Assembly (NCBI GenBank): GCA_911728455.2
Contig: OU452240.1
Coordinates: forward strand, 3,906,001-3,970,000
Origin: Marthasterias glacialis
Lineage: Eukaryota; Echinodermata; Asteroidea; Forcipulatida; Asteriidae
Length of the DNA stretch: 64,000 bases
Reading direction: 5' to 3'
Shown here: piece after piece, positions 19,560 to 31,700 of the stretch
How the letters are laid out: the number at the start of each line of letters is the position of its first letter
Position numbering within the stretch: position 1 is the stretch's first letter
Position numbers and translations under genes: made by a program
The notes under the pieces: generated by a model
Told to the model about the DNA's origin: nothing
The model's database searches: none
The model's input: the letters and a program-made list of their open reading frames with translations, nothing else

Positions 19560-22500
19560 TCCACACAGGCATACAGTTCTCTGTACAGGACCCTACACAG
19601 GACCCTACACAAGTCCGTATAAAGGTTCCTTAAGTCCCTATACAGTCCTTATATAGGTCCATATACAGTTCCATATACAGGTCCTTACACAGGTCCATAT
19701 ACAGTTCCAAATACAGTTCCCTTGATGCTGGTCCATATACAGGCCCTTTACAGGTCCCTATATAGGTCCAAATACAGTTCTCTGTACAGAATCCAACACA
19801 GATCCATGTAAAGGTTCCTATATAGGTCCATATACAGGTCCTTACATAGGTCCATCTACAGGTCCAATTATAGGTACATCGGATTAGTACATTTATGTTG
19901 GTCAATATACAGGTCCTTACAGAGGTACATTGTACAGGTCACTTTACGCTGGTCAGTATATAGGTCCCTACATTGGTCCATATACAGGTCCATATAATAC
20001 AGGTCCAGTAACCAGTTAGAGGTTCATTGATGCTGGTCCATATACAGGTCCCTACAGAGGTCCATATACAGGTCACTTAATGCTGGTTCATATACAGGTC
20101 CATATGTAGGTCTATGTGTAGGTCCAGTAACCAGTTAGAGGTTCATTGATGCTGGTCCATATACAGGTCCCTACAGAGGTCCATATACAGGTCACTTAAT
20201 GCTGGTTCATATACAGGTCCATATGTAGGTCTATGTGTAGGTCCAGTAACCAGTTAGAGGTTCATTGATGCTGGTCCATATACAGGTCCCTACAGAGGTC
20301 CATATACAGGTCACTTAATGCTGGTTCATATACAGGTCCATATGTAGGTCTATGTGTAGGTCCAGTAACCAGTTAGAGGTTCATTGATGCTGGTCCATAT
20401 ACAGGTCCCTACAGAGGTCCATATACAGGTCACTTAATGCTGGTTCATATACAGGTCCATATGTAGGTCTATGTGTAGGTCCAGTAACCAGTTAGAGGTT
20501 CATTGATGCTGGTCCATATACAGGTCCCTACAGAGGTCCATATACAGGTCACTTAATGCTGGTTCATATACAGGTCCATATGTAGGTCTATGTGTAGGTC
20601 CAGTAACCAGTTAGAGGTTCATTGATGCTGGTCCATATACAGGTCCCTACAGAGGTCCATCTACAGGTCACTTAATGCTGGTTCATATACAGGTCCATAT
20701 GTAGGTCTATGTGTAGGTCCAGTAACCAGTTAGAGGTTCATTGATGCTGGTCCATATACAGGTCCCTACAGAGGTCCATATACAGGTCACTTAATGGGTC
20801 CATATACAGGTCAGTTAATGCTGGCCCATATACAGGTCCCTATAGAGGTCCATATACAGGTCACTTAATGCTGGTTCATATACAGGTCCATATATAGGTC
20901 TATGTGTAGGTCCAGTAACCAGTTATAGGTTCATTGATGCTGGTCCATATACAAGTCCTTACAGAGGTCCATATACAGGTCACTTAATGCTGGTTCATAT
21001 ACAGGTCCATATATAGGTCTATGTGTAGGTCCAGTAACCAGTTAGAGGTTCATTGATGCTGGTCCATATACAGGTCCCTACAGAGGTCCATATACAGGTC
21101 ACTTAATGCTGGTTCATATACAGGTCCATATGTAGGTCTATGTGTAGGTCCAGTAACCAGTTAGAGGTTTATTGATGCTGGTCCATATACAGGTCCCTAC
21201 AGAGGTCCATATACAGGTCACTTAATGCTGGTTCATATACAGGTCCATATGTAGGTCTATGTGTAGGTCCAGTAACCAGTTAGAGGTTCATTGATGCTGG
21301 TCCATATACAGGTCCCTACAGAGGTCCATCTACAGGTCACTTAATGCTGGTTCATATACAGGTCCATATGTAGGTCTATGTGTAGGTCCAGTAACCAGTT
21401 AGAGGTTCATTGATGCTGGTCCATATACAGGTCCCTACAGAGGTCCATATACAGGTCACTTAATGCTGGTTCATATACAGGTCCATATGTAGGTCTATGT
21501 GTAGGTCCAGTAACCAGTTAGAGGTTCATTGATGCTGGTCCATATACAGGTCCCTACAGAGGTCCATCTACAGGTCACTTAATGCTGGTTCATATACAGG
21601 TCCATATGTAGGTCTATGTGTAGGTCCAGTAACCAGTTAGAGGTTCATTGATGCTGGTCCATATACAGGTCCCTACAGAGGTCCATCTACAGGTCACTTA
21701 ATGCTGGTTCATATACAGGTCCATATGTAGGTCTTTGTGTAGGTCCAGTAACCAGTTAGAGGTTCATTGATGCTGGTCCATATACAGGTCCCTACAGAGG
21801 TCCATATACAGGTCACTTAATGCTGGTTCATATACAGGTCCATATGTAGGTCTATGTGTAGGTCCAGTAACCAGTTAGAGGTTCATTGATGCTGGTCCAT
21901 ATACAGGTCCCTACAGAGGTCCATCTACAGGTCACTTAATGCTGGTTCATATACAGGTCCATATGTAGGTCTATGTGTAGGTCCAGTAACCAGTTAGAGG
22001 TTCATTGATGCTGGTCCATATACAGGTCCCTACAGAGGTCCATCTACAGGTCACTTAATGCTGGTTCATATACAGGTCCATATGTAGGTCTATGTGTAGG
22101 TCCAGTAACCAGTTAGAGGTTCATTGATGCTGGTCCATATACAGGTCCCTACAGAGGTCCATATACAGGTCACTTAATGCTGGTTCATATACAGGTCCAT
22201 ATGTAGGTCTATGTGTAGGTCCAGTAACCAGTTAGAGGTTCATTGATGCTGGTCCATATACAGGTCCCTACAGAGGTCCATCTACAGGTTACTTAATGCT
22301 GGTTCATATACAGGTCCATATGTAGGTCTATGTGTAGGTCCAGTAACCAGTTAGAGGTTCATTGATGCTGGTCCATATACAGGTCCCTACAGAGGTCCAT
22401 ATACAGGTCACTTAATGGGTCCATATACAGGTCCATATGTAGGTCTATGTGTAGGTCCAGTAACCAGTTAGAGGTTCATTGATGCTGGTCCATATACAGG

Positions 22501-22590
22501 TCCCTACAGAGGTCCATATACAGGTCACTTAATGCTGGTCCATATACAGGTTCCTATATGTGTTCTTATACAGGTTCATTAACAGTTCCC
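19560..22590. repeat. 119-bp satellite array downstream of gene 1
   Basis: GGTCCAGTAACCAGTT recurs at 20002, 20121, 20240, 20359, 20478, 20597, 20716, 20909, 21028 and then at 119-bp steps to 22337, with a final copy at 22454: 21 copies. The unit is itself built from short GGTCCATATACA-type subrepeats. The left flank (about 19560-20000) shows the same subrepeats in disordered form. Units carry either GGTCCATATACAGG or GGTCCATCTACAGG. There is no gene inside. Confidence 0.96.
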
Positions 22591-23414
22591 TGGAAGTAAT
22601 GAAGGTACATATAGTCTTAGAAATTGTTAGTATCACATATTTGCTGAAAAGAAAGTAGCACTCTTGACCCAGAGTAGAAGAATCTGACGAACAGGTCAAA
22701 TTTTAATTAATTTTTGGTACACCAAAAGCGATTTTCCTTGGTAGGGGAGTATGTATTTGTTTTCCCAAAATTCAACCAATTGATCAAATGTTGCAAGCAT
22801 TGTTTTTTTTAAATAGATTTTTTTTGGCTTAAGATGCATAATTTGTTCAAAATTGCATAATTTATGCAGTATTGTTAAAATTTTGCATAAATTTGCATAA
22901 ATTCATGTGTAAATGTACATAGGAAGTAGCTATGTTGGTGGAGTAGATTCTTTCATTGGTTGACAATTCATTATATGTTGGAATGTTTTATGCGCCCATT
23001 TGAATATTACTCTACTCTTTACTGTATCAAAAAAGAACAACAGAAAACAGAACTACAGAAACCAACTGCCTCGTGGCCTACAAAATGGCTGCCTTGGGAA
23101 TTGTCAACCTTTTATCATTTGCTGAATATTCGAGGCTTAAATCTCTGCCGTTGTTATTTTTGCATTAAATGTGTAGATTGTGTACTACAGTTAAGGACTA
23201 GGTCATACTTGAATCTTTAGCTCTCTTAACCTTATATGCAATTTGTTGTTTGTGTTTTTTTAACAGAAAGTATATGCAGATGTATTAACGTACTTGTACC
23301 AGGTGGGAGGGTGACTTTGGCTGGAAAAATTTGTGTTTTATGGGGCTGCCTAATGGACCAGTTACCATTATGAAATCCGAAATACCTATCATCAATAGTA
23401 TAGTTCTCTTGTTT

Positions 23415-23538
23415 TGTTACATTTGTTGTAGCTGATACAAGATGGGCACAGAATTTGTTACATTTGATGTAGCTGATACAAGATGGGCACAGAATTTGTT
23501 ACATTTGATGTAGCTGATACAAGATGGGCACAGAATTT
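23415..23538. repeat. 41-bp tandem repeat, three copies
   Basis: GTTACATTTGATGTAGCTGA followed by TACAAGATGGGCACAGAATTT repeats from 23415, 23457 and 23498. The first copy has TTGTTG for TTGATG. Confidence 0.9.
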
Positions 23539-23613
23539 CGAGCTTCTTGTTCGGCCGCATTTTCCCCGCCGTTTTGTCTAGTAGCCCATCGTGCTACCGC
23601 GGTTGAATTCAAA

Positions 23614-23752
23614 GGGAACTTTTGAACGGTAGGTGGCAGCAGACTTACCAGGTAAATTGTCATTGTGTACGTACTTATGAGCATGTGCACATATCTGAGA
23701 ACAATGGATTTACCTGGTTAAGTCTGCTGCCATCTAGCGTCCTCAAAAGTCT
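23614..23752. mobile_element. MITE family B, copy 1
   Basis: The left end GGGAACTTTTGAACGGTAGG, then GTGGCAGCAGACTTACCAGG, is mirrored by CCTGGTTAAGTCTGCTGCCA and CTCAAAAGTC at the right. The element at 33076-33214 has the same ends and a similar interior. Confidence 0.75.
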
Positions 23753-24179
23753 TGCATTCACAACATTCTTTAAAGTGTACAGAGAGATTTAAATACACAT
23801 TGTGACTATAGAGATGCCCCAATAAGCCCAAGGTCACAGAGAGCTGCTCAGCACAGAAATTATTTGCTAAGCAAGTATGGGTTACAAGCCAAATTTGCCG
23901 TGTCACTTTTATGGTATGTGGCTGGTTTTCAGCTGCTTTTAGGCTTAACGGGTTTGTTAATATCTAATATTTGCTTGTAACCAGGTCAGTGTTTTGGTGT
24001 GTTTTCGTTAATGAGGGGGGTTTAATTAACCAGTGTGTTAATTAGTGCACCCTGAAACAAAGCCACCTAAAAACGAGCCACTTCCCTCCCACACTATTTA
24101 AGCATTAATCTGAAATACTAACCCCCCCCCCCCTTCTGAAATGGTAGAGGCCGAAGAACAGCTGAATAGTATTAATAAG

Positions 24180-24294
24180 ACTTCGAATGTGGCTTCGGCT
24201 GCGGCTTGAGAGCCACTTCAACGTGCGTTGAAGCGTAGGCTGTCCTTCGTAACAGCCGTTAGCAACAGCCACAGCCACCAATTCGGACGCGGCC
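24180..24294. mobile_element. Foldback element family F1, partial copy
   Basis: GTGGCTTCGGCTGCGGCTTG and, inverted, AGCCACAGCCACCAATTCGG and ACGCGGCC. Better copies lie at 35947, 41487 and 42157. The left outer end is decayed. Confidence 0.6.
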
Positions 24295-26052
24295 AAAGTT
24301 TACAAAGAAAACGTCTTGGGGCGATATTCAAAACAAAAAAATATCAAAACTATCTTAATTTCGAGCATTTTATGTTGAATGCATTTCTGATTTATACTTC
24401 ATGCCCGATGTCTTTGTATTTCAGGGACATCACCCATAAGTAAGATGATTTGCATCATGATTTAGATAGACCATGTGCATATAATTATGCGTAAATAGTT
24501 AAATTATCGTTGCGTTGTAGAACTCCACGCATGTACTTTTATACTCTGATTTGCATAGGAATTTACAGTCAAGAATGTTCGAAAAACGGTCACAACGGAG
24601 TGTTTAGAATCCAGAATTTAAGACTCGCAGTCTCAAGTTCCAGTCGTTTTGAAACATTGAGCTTGGACAGTTGAAATGTTTAAGTGTTTAACACTTTGTA
24701 GAGACACTCGACGAAATAGAAAACGAGCAACTTAAAAGGTCACAAACCAAACAGAAAAGCAGAAAATTCTTTGTAAACACATATTTCCTCTCTATAATGC
24801 ATGTATCTTGCATAATTATACTCCACAAGTCTATTTTCGTACTAATAATGTAATTATGTTCCCTGTAACCTATTTTCATATCTGTGTTATATTTTTAAAA
24901 CTCGATGTCCAGTATATTTTCACTATTTTCACTTACTCGTCATTTTGTACTCTGTAAAAAAAATGTGTAATTTTAGTACTTCATATACGGATCTGACATT
25001 GATCAAAATCACATCATGAAAATTATTATTCGGCGAATATGATGCAAAAGAATTCATCTCAAGTTTCAGTAACAACATTACTGGTGCTTTAAAAGCTGGG
25101 TTTGCTGTTCACAAGGCAAAACAAGAATATGGGTACACCATTTCCGCCCGTGGACAAGTTATCAATTAAATTTTTACTAATTAAAAAAAGAAGAAGGATT
25201 TCTTGACCTCTGACTGCTTAGATTTAAATGGTTACGTCACTTACTTCTTTATTTCAAATTCTGATGTTGCAAAATCAGTCAACAGGTCTGGCATAGATAT
25301 TTCCAGATGTTAACAATGTCGGTTTTAACTTGAAATTTCTCTTGGGATCGTGTCGGTTTTGCCAACATCGGTTTTGAGCTCTCTTTATAGTACTACTGGT
25401 ATTAAGTCTAAAACCAACGTCTTTGATCTCTAAGGTGGAAAGTGACTGTTTGATTGTAGATTCGTGAACGAGTTATAGACTGTTTGATGGTTATTATGGG
25501 TAAATAAAAAAAACGTTGTGAAAATCCAATTCGCTAGAATTTATGAGCTAGTTATTTGCTTGTGTTAGTATCATTTTCGATAGGCTCGGGTGGGGGTATA
25601 CTTCAAAGGTACATGTCATAATTGGATATAAAATTTTACGTCCATTTCATTTGAAATTACGCCCATTTTCCCTCCAAATCGTAAATTTCGACGTCAGTTT
25701 TCTTGGGCAACTCTGCTCCAGTAGTGGAAGTAAAACATGTCAGTTTTTTGACACTTCGCCGAGAGTCACATGACGCATAGGCTATTTTATACTCCATGAT
25801 ATTCTTTTATTTTTCCCCTCCAAAAACCGTTGACGTATCACCAACCGTGTACATGACATGCCCATCATAATATAGCACTGTGACGAGGTACGCGAGATCG
25901 ACTGCCGTAAGTACGAGGTTGCACAAGTACTTTGTCCACGAGCACGTGGGCTAAAGTCACGTCATGCGCTCTTCTGATTGGTCAATTAATTATGACGGGA
26001 AGGGGGCATAATTCATCGGGGGTTGAATTAGGGGCAGTTCCCGTTACTTGTG

Positions 26053-26057
26053 TATAT
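26053..26057 (+). promoter_or_regulatory. Weak TATA-like box and CCAAT-type promoter region of gene 2
   Basis: TATAT in TGTGTATATCAGG lies about 230 bp before the donor of the presumed first exon. About 75 bp further up is GATTGGTCAAT (an inverted CCAAT box, near 25976), and TCACGTCATG lies near 25956. The combination looks like a promoter, but each element is short and common. Confidence 0.3.
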
Positions 26058-26082
26058 CAGGAGAGCGAACAGTTAACTTAAA

Positions 26083-26287
26083 CGTTCGGGTGTCTGCTTC
26101 AGGAAACGTTTTTCTTCGGAGCAGTTAGCAGCAAACTTGATGAAACTTTACCCAAAGATGAGTGGAACTTAAGTGTGCGTCGCTACTGAGGATTTGTAGC
26201 ACGAAACAAACTAAAAACATTAACATTAACAGGCCTTGATAAACGCAAAGAACCCCCACTCGATATCGGGACAGTGAAATACTTCAG
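26083..26287 (+). other. Probable untranslated first exon of tetraspanin gene 2
   Basis: The end is set by the donor ACTTCAG/GTAAGT at 26287/26288; the start is estimated from the TATA-like box. It would join the acceptor TTTTTTTTCCAG at 28718 over a 2.4-kb intron. It carries a short upstream ORF (see 26140). Assignment to gene 2 is inferred from position and strand. Confidence 0.4.
26140..26172 (+). promoter_or_regulatory. Short upstream ORF in the presumed gene 2 leader
   Basis: The frame ATG...TAA encodes ten residues (MKLYPKMSGT) and ends inside the leader. If the leader exon is real, this uORF could lower translation of the tetraspanin. It may equally be chance. Confidence 0.25.
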
Positions 26288-26599
26288 GTAAGTATTGTTA
26301 TTTACTTGTATCTAGAACGTTCGGGCGTAGAATGTTTTTAAATGTATTCGCACACCCCGTGCACCGTTGGTTACAGAATAGGTTTTCAAGAAACAATTCA
26401 CGTGCAAATTTTCTTTTGTTATTATTTCTTGAATTTCTAGTCACGGATATGCAGCAGTTTTAAAGAGACAAACAAACACATAACGGGTTTTAAGAGTTTT
26501 ACATGATTTTTAGTCATAAACATGTAAACCAATAAGCTACGAATCAATCCAAATTCGTTTCGAAGAAAACAGCTAGTTTTTTGGGGCAAGAGCAAGTGT

Positions 26600-26880
26600 G
26601 TCACTCGTAGTCGTACTCGGTAGTCGTACTCGCCAGTCGGTAGTCGTACTCGCCACTCGAGTACTGTTTTGATGGTACTCGTCTAGCAAAATACTCGTAC
26701 TTGAGTACTACTCGGCCACAAAAGTAATAATAATAGTAATGCATTTTATATAGCACCAAATCTATTTTCTGCCCTACGGCGTTTTACATAGGCATAAAAA
26801 TGTAAATAAAAAGCACTCGGCAGTACTTGATACTCGACTCGAATGAAAAGGTTTTGACTACAACACTGGTAAGACCAATT
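26600..26880. repeat. CGAGTACTCG-rich repeat split by a LINE or SINE-like tail
   Basis: GTAGTCGTACTCG repeats and CTCGAGTACT on one side and GATACTCGACTCGAATG on the other surround an AT-rich piece (26725-26815: AATAATAATAGTAATGC, TTTATATAGCACC). The piece looks like an inserted retroelement tail. Confidence 0.4.
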
Positions 26881-27717
26881 CCAGAACGAAAAAATGTAAG
26901 CCAAAATAAGCATAATAATGTACAAAAGATATAAGCATATTACATACAGTTGCACTCTTTTGTTTGCTGCGAAAGTGAATGAAAAACGATAAAACTGTGA
27001 GTTGTGAAATTTCCATCGAACATTATTACGGAGGAATTTTCACAGGTAAGATTTGTTATAAGCCCAGGCCTACTATTGACATGAAAACTTCGTGGTCTGG
27101 AAGAAAGAATGCAATAAGCAAATGCTTTGTACCGTCCTTTGTCTTTAAGTACTGCTGCTTTTGTTGTGTTCCCTGCTTGATCAGTTGTGGATACTGATTT
27201 CCATTTGTATAAAAATGGGCACAGACTATTTCCCCTTTCAGCATGGTTACACTGATTACGGTGAAAGTCAACTGAATGTCTGCGCTTCGAAGAAGGGTGC
27301 AATAAAGAAGGAAAACAAATCTGTAAACTGCGTACTCGAAGTTAAGTTTAAATGGCGGTGTAATGTTATAAGCCTTTAAAGTATCCCGGATGATCGTATT
27401 AAATGGATTAACGTCACAAATCTTACCTGGCTTTAAAGACGTAATTTCCCTCGTCCTTGTGTAGGAAGAGGTAATAAAAAGCCAAGGAAAGTGCCAGGCT
27501 AGGGTCCTCCTCAACACAACTTTATTGGCTCATCCGACATCCGTACATGACTCATGGTGTTTTTTTTTTTTATAAACAAAGAAGGTGAACTACTCCTGGA
27601 AAAAAAGGGGAAACACAGTAAAAAGTCAAGCTGTTTTGTTTTAAGTTCCCTCAAAATTCCGACTCCATTTGATCATGTAACGCATTATTGTTATAATATT
27701 GTGGTGTATATATGCCT

Positions 27718-28070
27718 CAGTGGCGTAACTAAGGGGGTGGACGGGGGCGGGGGGCACGTGCCCCCCAGCTGATGTCCGTGCTCCCCCCGGGTGCCTCATT
27801 TGAAATCTGGACTTTTGAGATTAAAAATTACCCAAATAAAATGTTACATTTTTATGAGCATTTACGTAAGTAAATTTCAATGTTTTTAGAACTAATTTTA
27901 ATAATTTACATACAGAATGTATTTTGTTTTACCTCAACACATCAGAAAACACTGGAAAAGGACTTGTTTAGGAAAAATACAAACGGAAACTACAGTTTCA
28001 ATCGGCCAAAAGTGCCCCCTAGGAAAAATTGTGCCCTCCCCCACAAATTTTACTCTAGTTACGGCGTCGG
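27718..28070. mobile_element. Possible hAT-like non-autonomous element in gene 2 leader intron
   Basis: CAGTGGCGTAACTAAGG at the left and CTCTAGTTACGGCGTCG at the right are near inverted. The interior is low complexity (G-rich, then AT-rich) with no transposase. The duplication at the ends (GCCT) is short, so confidence is limited. Confidence 0.45.
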
Positions 28071-28402
28071 CCTACGTAAAGAAACAAACTGATGTGATTC
28101 TGTATACGTATAATGTACTGAAAGGTTTATCCGGTAAACTATTACGTTGTCCTTGATAGCTTTTTCTATTAGAATTAAACTTCCAGACCGATGCACGTGG
28201 TCATCTTGTTCCCCTTCTTACAAATCCATGTCACCATTAAAAGAGGGGCACGTACACATACCGTTATGAGTGAGTAACTGAGTATTCATCAAGATTGGTG
28301 AAAACATGAGAAATACGGAAAGAATAATGAAAAAGTCGTACGAGCCGGGGCAGGATGGGGGAAGTTGCCCCCTCCTCTAGTTCGGGCAAAACAGGGGGGA
28401 TT

Positions 28403-28463
28403 CGGACAAAGCAAGAAGAAAAAGAGAACAAAATTTGTTCTCTTTTTCTTCTTGCTTTGTCCG
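28403..28463. repeat. Perfect 30-bp inverted repeat with one-base spacer
   Basis: CGGACAAAGCAAGAAGAAAA and following bases up to 28432 are repeated exactly, on the other strand, from 28434 to 28463. The hairpin lies 256 bp before the gene 2 coding exon 1 acceptor. Confidence 0.95.
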
Positions 28464-28718
28464 ACTTGTTGTTAGAAGTGTGTACTTGTGTTTTTATCTA
28501 TGTAAAATGTCGGGCAAATCAACCCATCTGCCCCCTTAACCAAAATGAGTCCCCATACGCATATGCGTCTGTCAATCTAAATAGTTCTTCAATTGGACAC
28601 GCGTCGATGTATCTGTTAATACAGAACAATGAAAACGGTGGGTGAATGAGTCTGTTTGTATTCTAAAATTCTTTAGTTAAAGTTTCTTGAGTTTTTAAGT
28701 TTCTGTTTTTTTTTCCAG

Positions 28719-28732
28719 ACAGTTCATTCAGG
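28719..28732 (+). other. 5' untranslated part of the first coding exon, gene 2
   Basis: Only 14 bp separate the acceptor (polypyrimidine tract then CCAG) from the ATG, whose context is TTCAGGATGG. Confidence 0.6.
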
Positions 28733-28798
28733 ATGGCGTTACGGGGGTGCGCACAGTGCGTCAAATACCTATTATTCGTCTTCAACTTGCTGTTCTTT
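28733..28798 (+). CDS. Gene 2 coding exon 1 (N terminus and first half of TM1)
   Basis: This encodes 22 residues with CVKYLLFVFNLLFF. The length and donor position (TTT/GTGAGT) match gene 1; 15 of 22 residues are identical to it. Confidence 0.93.
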
Positions 28799-31700
28799 GT
28801 GAGTATTTCTTTTTGTCATGATGACTTTGTTGTTTTTTGTTGATGATGGGATGTTGTTGCTTAACTGATGTAACAACTGCATCATCGGGGATAAAGAGTG
28901 TTATTTTGCTTGTGACCCTTAGTGTGATAAGCACCACTGTATACTCAGTAATTTCCGAGTCATGCGGGACAAATCCACAGTCTATACTGCTCGGGTGGGA
29001 ATCAAACCCACGACCTTTGCCATTTGGTCTAAACCACTAAACCACCGAGCTTGACCTTTGACATGAGGTAAGATCCAATCCTGTAATGAGCAGCGGGTTC
29101 TGCAACAGTTTGGTTGATGTAATAATTGAATCGGGGATAAACAATATTGTCGTCGTTGTTGTTATTGTTGTTGTTGCTGCTGCTGTTGATGTTTTGTTGT
29201 TGTTGTTGTTTTTGCTATTGCTGTTCTTGTTGCTGTTGTTATTGCTGTTGCTGTATTGCTGATGATGTTGCTGTTGCTTTTGCTGTTGCTGTTGTTGTTG
29301 CTGTTGATGTTGATGTTGCTGTTGCTGTTGTTGATGTTGCTGTTGTTGCTGTTGCTGTTGCTGTTGTTGTTGCTATTGCTGTTGCTGTTGTTGTTGCTGT
29401 TGATGTTGATGTTGCTGTTGCTGTTGTTGATGTTGCTGTTGTTGCTGTTGCTGTTGCTGTTGTTGTTGCTATTGCTGTTGCTGTTGTTGTTGCTGTTGAT
29501 GTTGTTGTTGCTTCTCTTGTTGATTACTGGATTCGAACTGGCATCTCTTCTCAGCACACGCTTGGCGGTCTAGTGGTTAATACATCTGCTCTCTATATAG
29601 AATACAGTGGTCGTTGGTTTCAATCCCACCCAAGTAGTATAGCATGTGGATTTTCCCCGCCGAACTCGAAAAGAACTAGGCACTGCTTATCACACACACC
29701 AGCAAAATGTTGTTTTTTTTATGTTGCTTTTGGTTCTGCTGCTGTTATTGTTGCTGCTGCTGTTGTTTATATTGATAAACCTCTAAACCCAATTTTCACC
29801 CACCAGCTGTCCGGGGGCACGGTGCTAGCAGCAGGCGCTTATCTCTTCACCCGTGAGGGTCCCTTCGCTACCCTCCTCCCCAGCTTCCCATTCCTCAATG
29901 CGGCAACCATTACTATGATTGTGGGTGGCATCATCATGCTGGTGTCTTTCCTGGGATGTTGCGGTGCAGTCAGGGAGAACTCCTGTATGGTGTTGACGGT
30001 AAGTATAGCGCCACCAATCTTCAAATATTTGGTTGCCTTTTGGGTCAATGGATATCATAAAATGAACGCTTAAAAAGCACTGGTATCCGCCAGTTTTGTC
30101 ACTCATGGTGCATAAAAGATTGCTATCCCGGTCACTGGGCCATGTGTTTAATTCCTTAAACCCAGCAAACAGTCGCCGCAAACAGAAAAAAAAAAGTCAC
30201 CGCCCCCCTCGTGGGAAGAAAAATCGATGAGTGAAAAAACAGTCGCTGCCAAAGAAAGTCCAGGCAGGCAACCAACAGGTTCCAAAGGCCGGTTTCTGGC
30301 GTTATATTCACAAGCCTTGAGGTGTGACGTCAGATGTTCGGGGTGACTGCAACTTTGCAGCCGCACTGATTTGCAGTCACACTGATAACCAAAGACCGTT
30401 ACCTGTAACATTTTTTTTTTTTTTTCATTTTCTTTGTTTAGTATTTCATCTTAATGGCGGGCATTCTGATCATTGAAATGATCGCCGGTGGGCTGGGCGT
30501 GGCCAATAGGAATCAGGTGGGGGCGTTCGTCGAGCAGGATCTGACCCAGAATGGACTGTCGTTGTATGGTACAGCCGGCCAGCAAGGATTGACATCCGCG
30601 TGGGACAGAATGCAAAACTTTGTAAGTACATGGTCAGACTTATCCGTTTCTAAAAATTGATGATTCTTTAAAACAATTTTCCGGGTATTATATACGGAAG
30701 CGCATTGCAAGCATATCTTGTACGTACACGATATTTATCTTGTACGTACACGATAATTATTGTGTACGTACACGATAATTATCGTGTACGTACACAATAA
30801 GTTTGAACTTATCGTGTACGAACACGATAAGTTTTGACTTAACATGTACGTACACGATAAGTTAAAACTTATCGTGCACTTACACGCAGTTATCGTGTAC
30901 GTCCAAGATAACTATCTTGTACGTACACGACAAGAGCGAGATTGTTTTGTTCACAAGGCGGCAATACGCTTCCGTAATTATAGTCACCAAACAGATTGAT
31001 AAAAGTATGAGTTCAGAATAAAGATCGTATACTTTTATTTTATGATCCTTATCACTCTTGACAGATATATAGTATCATACCCTCAAAGAGAATACAGAGT
31101 TATTTGGTTTTTATGCTTTATTTGTTTCAGTTACTTTGCTGTGGAGTCACCAATGCCACCGATTGGAACCAGTTCCATCCGCAGATGTACGGACCGGGGG
31201 AGACGCCGGATTCCTGTTGCATCAATCACATCGGGGGATGTGGCATGGACCCTCTCGCTGATAAGTGGGAACGGGTAAGAGATGGGTGTCAATAGACGCC
31301 ATCTTTGATGACAATTTCTATTTTTGGCCTGTATAGCCGCGTCAAGCTCTGTAAGTTTCAACGCAGCTTGAGTTGCTTACCAATTGGAGTGTCGTGGCCG
31401 AGCGGTTAAGACCACCGGACTCAAGTTCTGGTGTTGTCGGCAGCAGAGTGTGGGTTCGAATCCCGGTCGCGGCACTTGTGTCCTTGAGCAAGATACTTTA
31501 CCATAATTGCTTTGTCATGTGACATTTAAGCCGTAGGTCCCGTGTACTAGGATAGGTAGTGCACGTAAAAGAACCCAGAACACTTATCGTGGCTCAGGTT
31601 GGCTCAGTGGTTTCTTTCCCTGCCTTTCACCTCTGTGGACCCCGCTTCGAATCCCGGACCGGAGCCCGGCATGTGGATTGGGTTTTCAGTCCCTACCTGA

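Larger units (their letters stand above)
22600..25950. other. Intergenic DNA between genes 1 and 2
   Basis: No exon recognised. It holds a three-copy 41-bp tandem repeat, a MITE of family B and a foldback element (listed separately); the rest is AT-rich. Confidence 0.5.

Noticed and set aside
19560..22590. CRISPR-like or gene-bearing array
   Set aside because: Units are contiguous with no unique spacers. It is a satellite, not a CRISPR array. The minus-strand frame near 19630-19905 comes from the subrepeats.
29147..30073. 308-codon frame with poly-Leu, poly-Cys and Ala/Val repeats running into the gene 2 exon 2 region
   Set aside because: It is a TTG/CTG microsatellite read through a SINE into a real tetraspanin exon. 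The exon has its own acceptor at 29806 and no need of this frame.
31385..31475. Functional tRNA-Leu gene
   Set aside because: The head has A and B boxes but is fused to a long SINE body and has mismatches in the acceptor stem. The same applies to the heads at 15845, 17655, 50280, 59811 and 61316.
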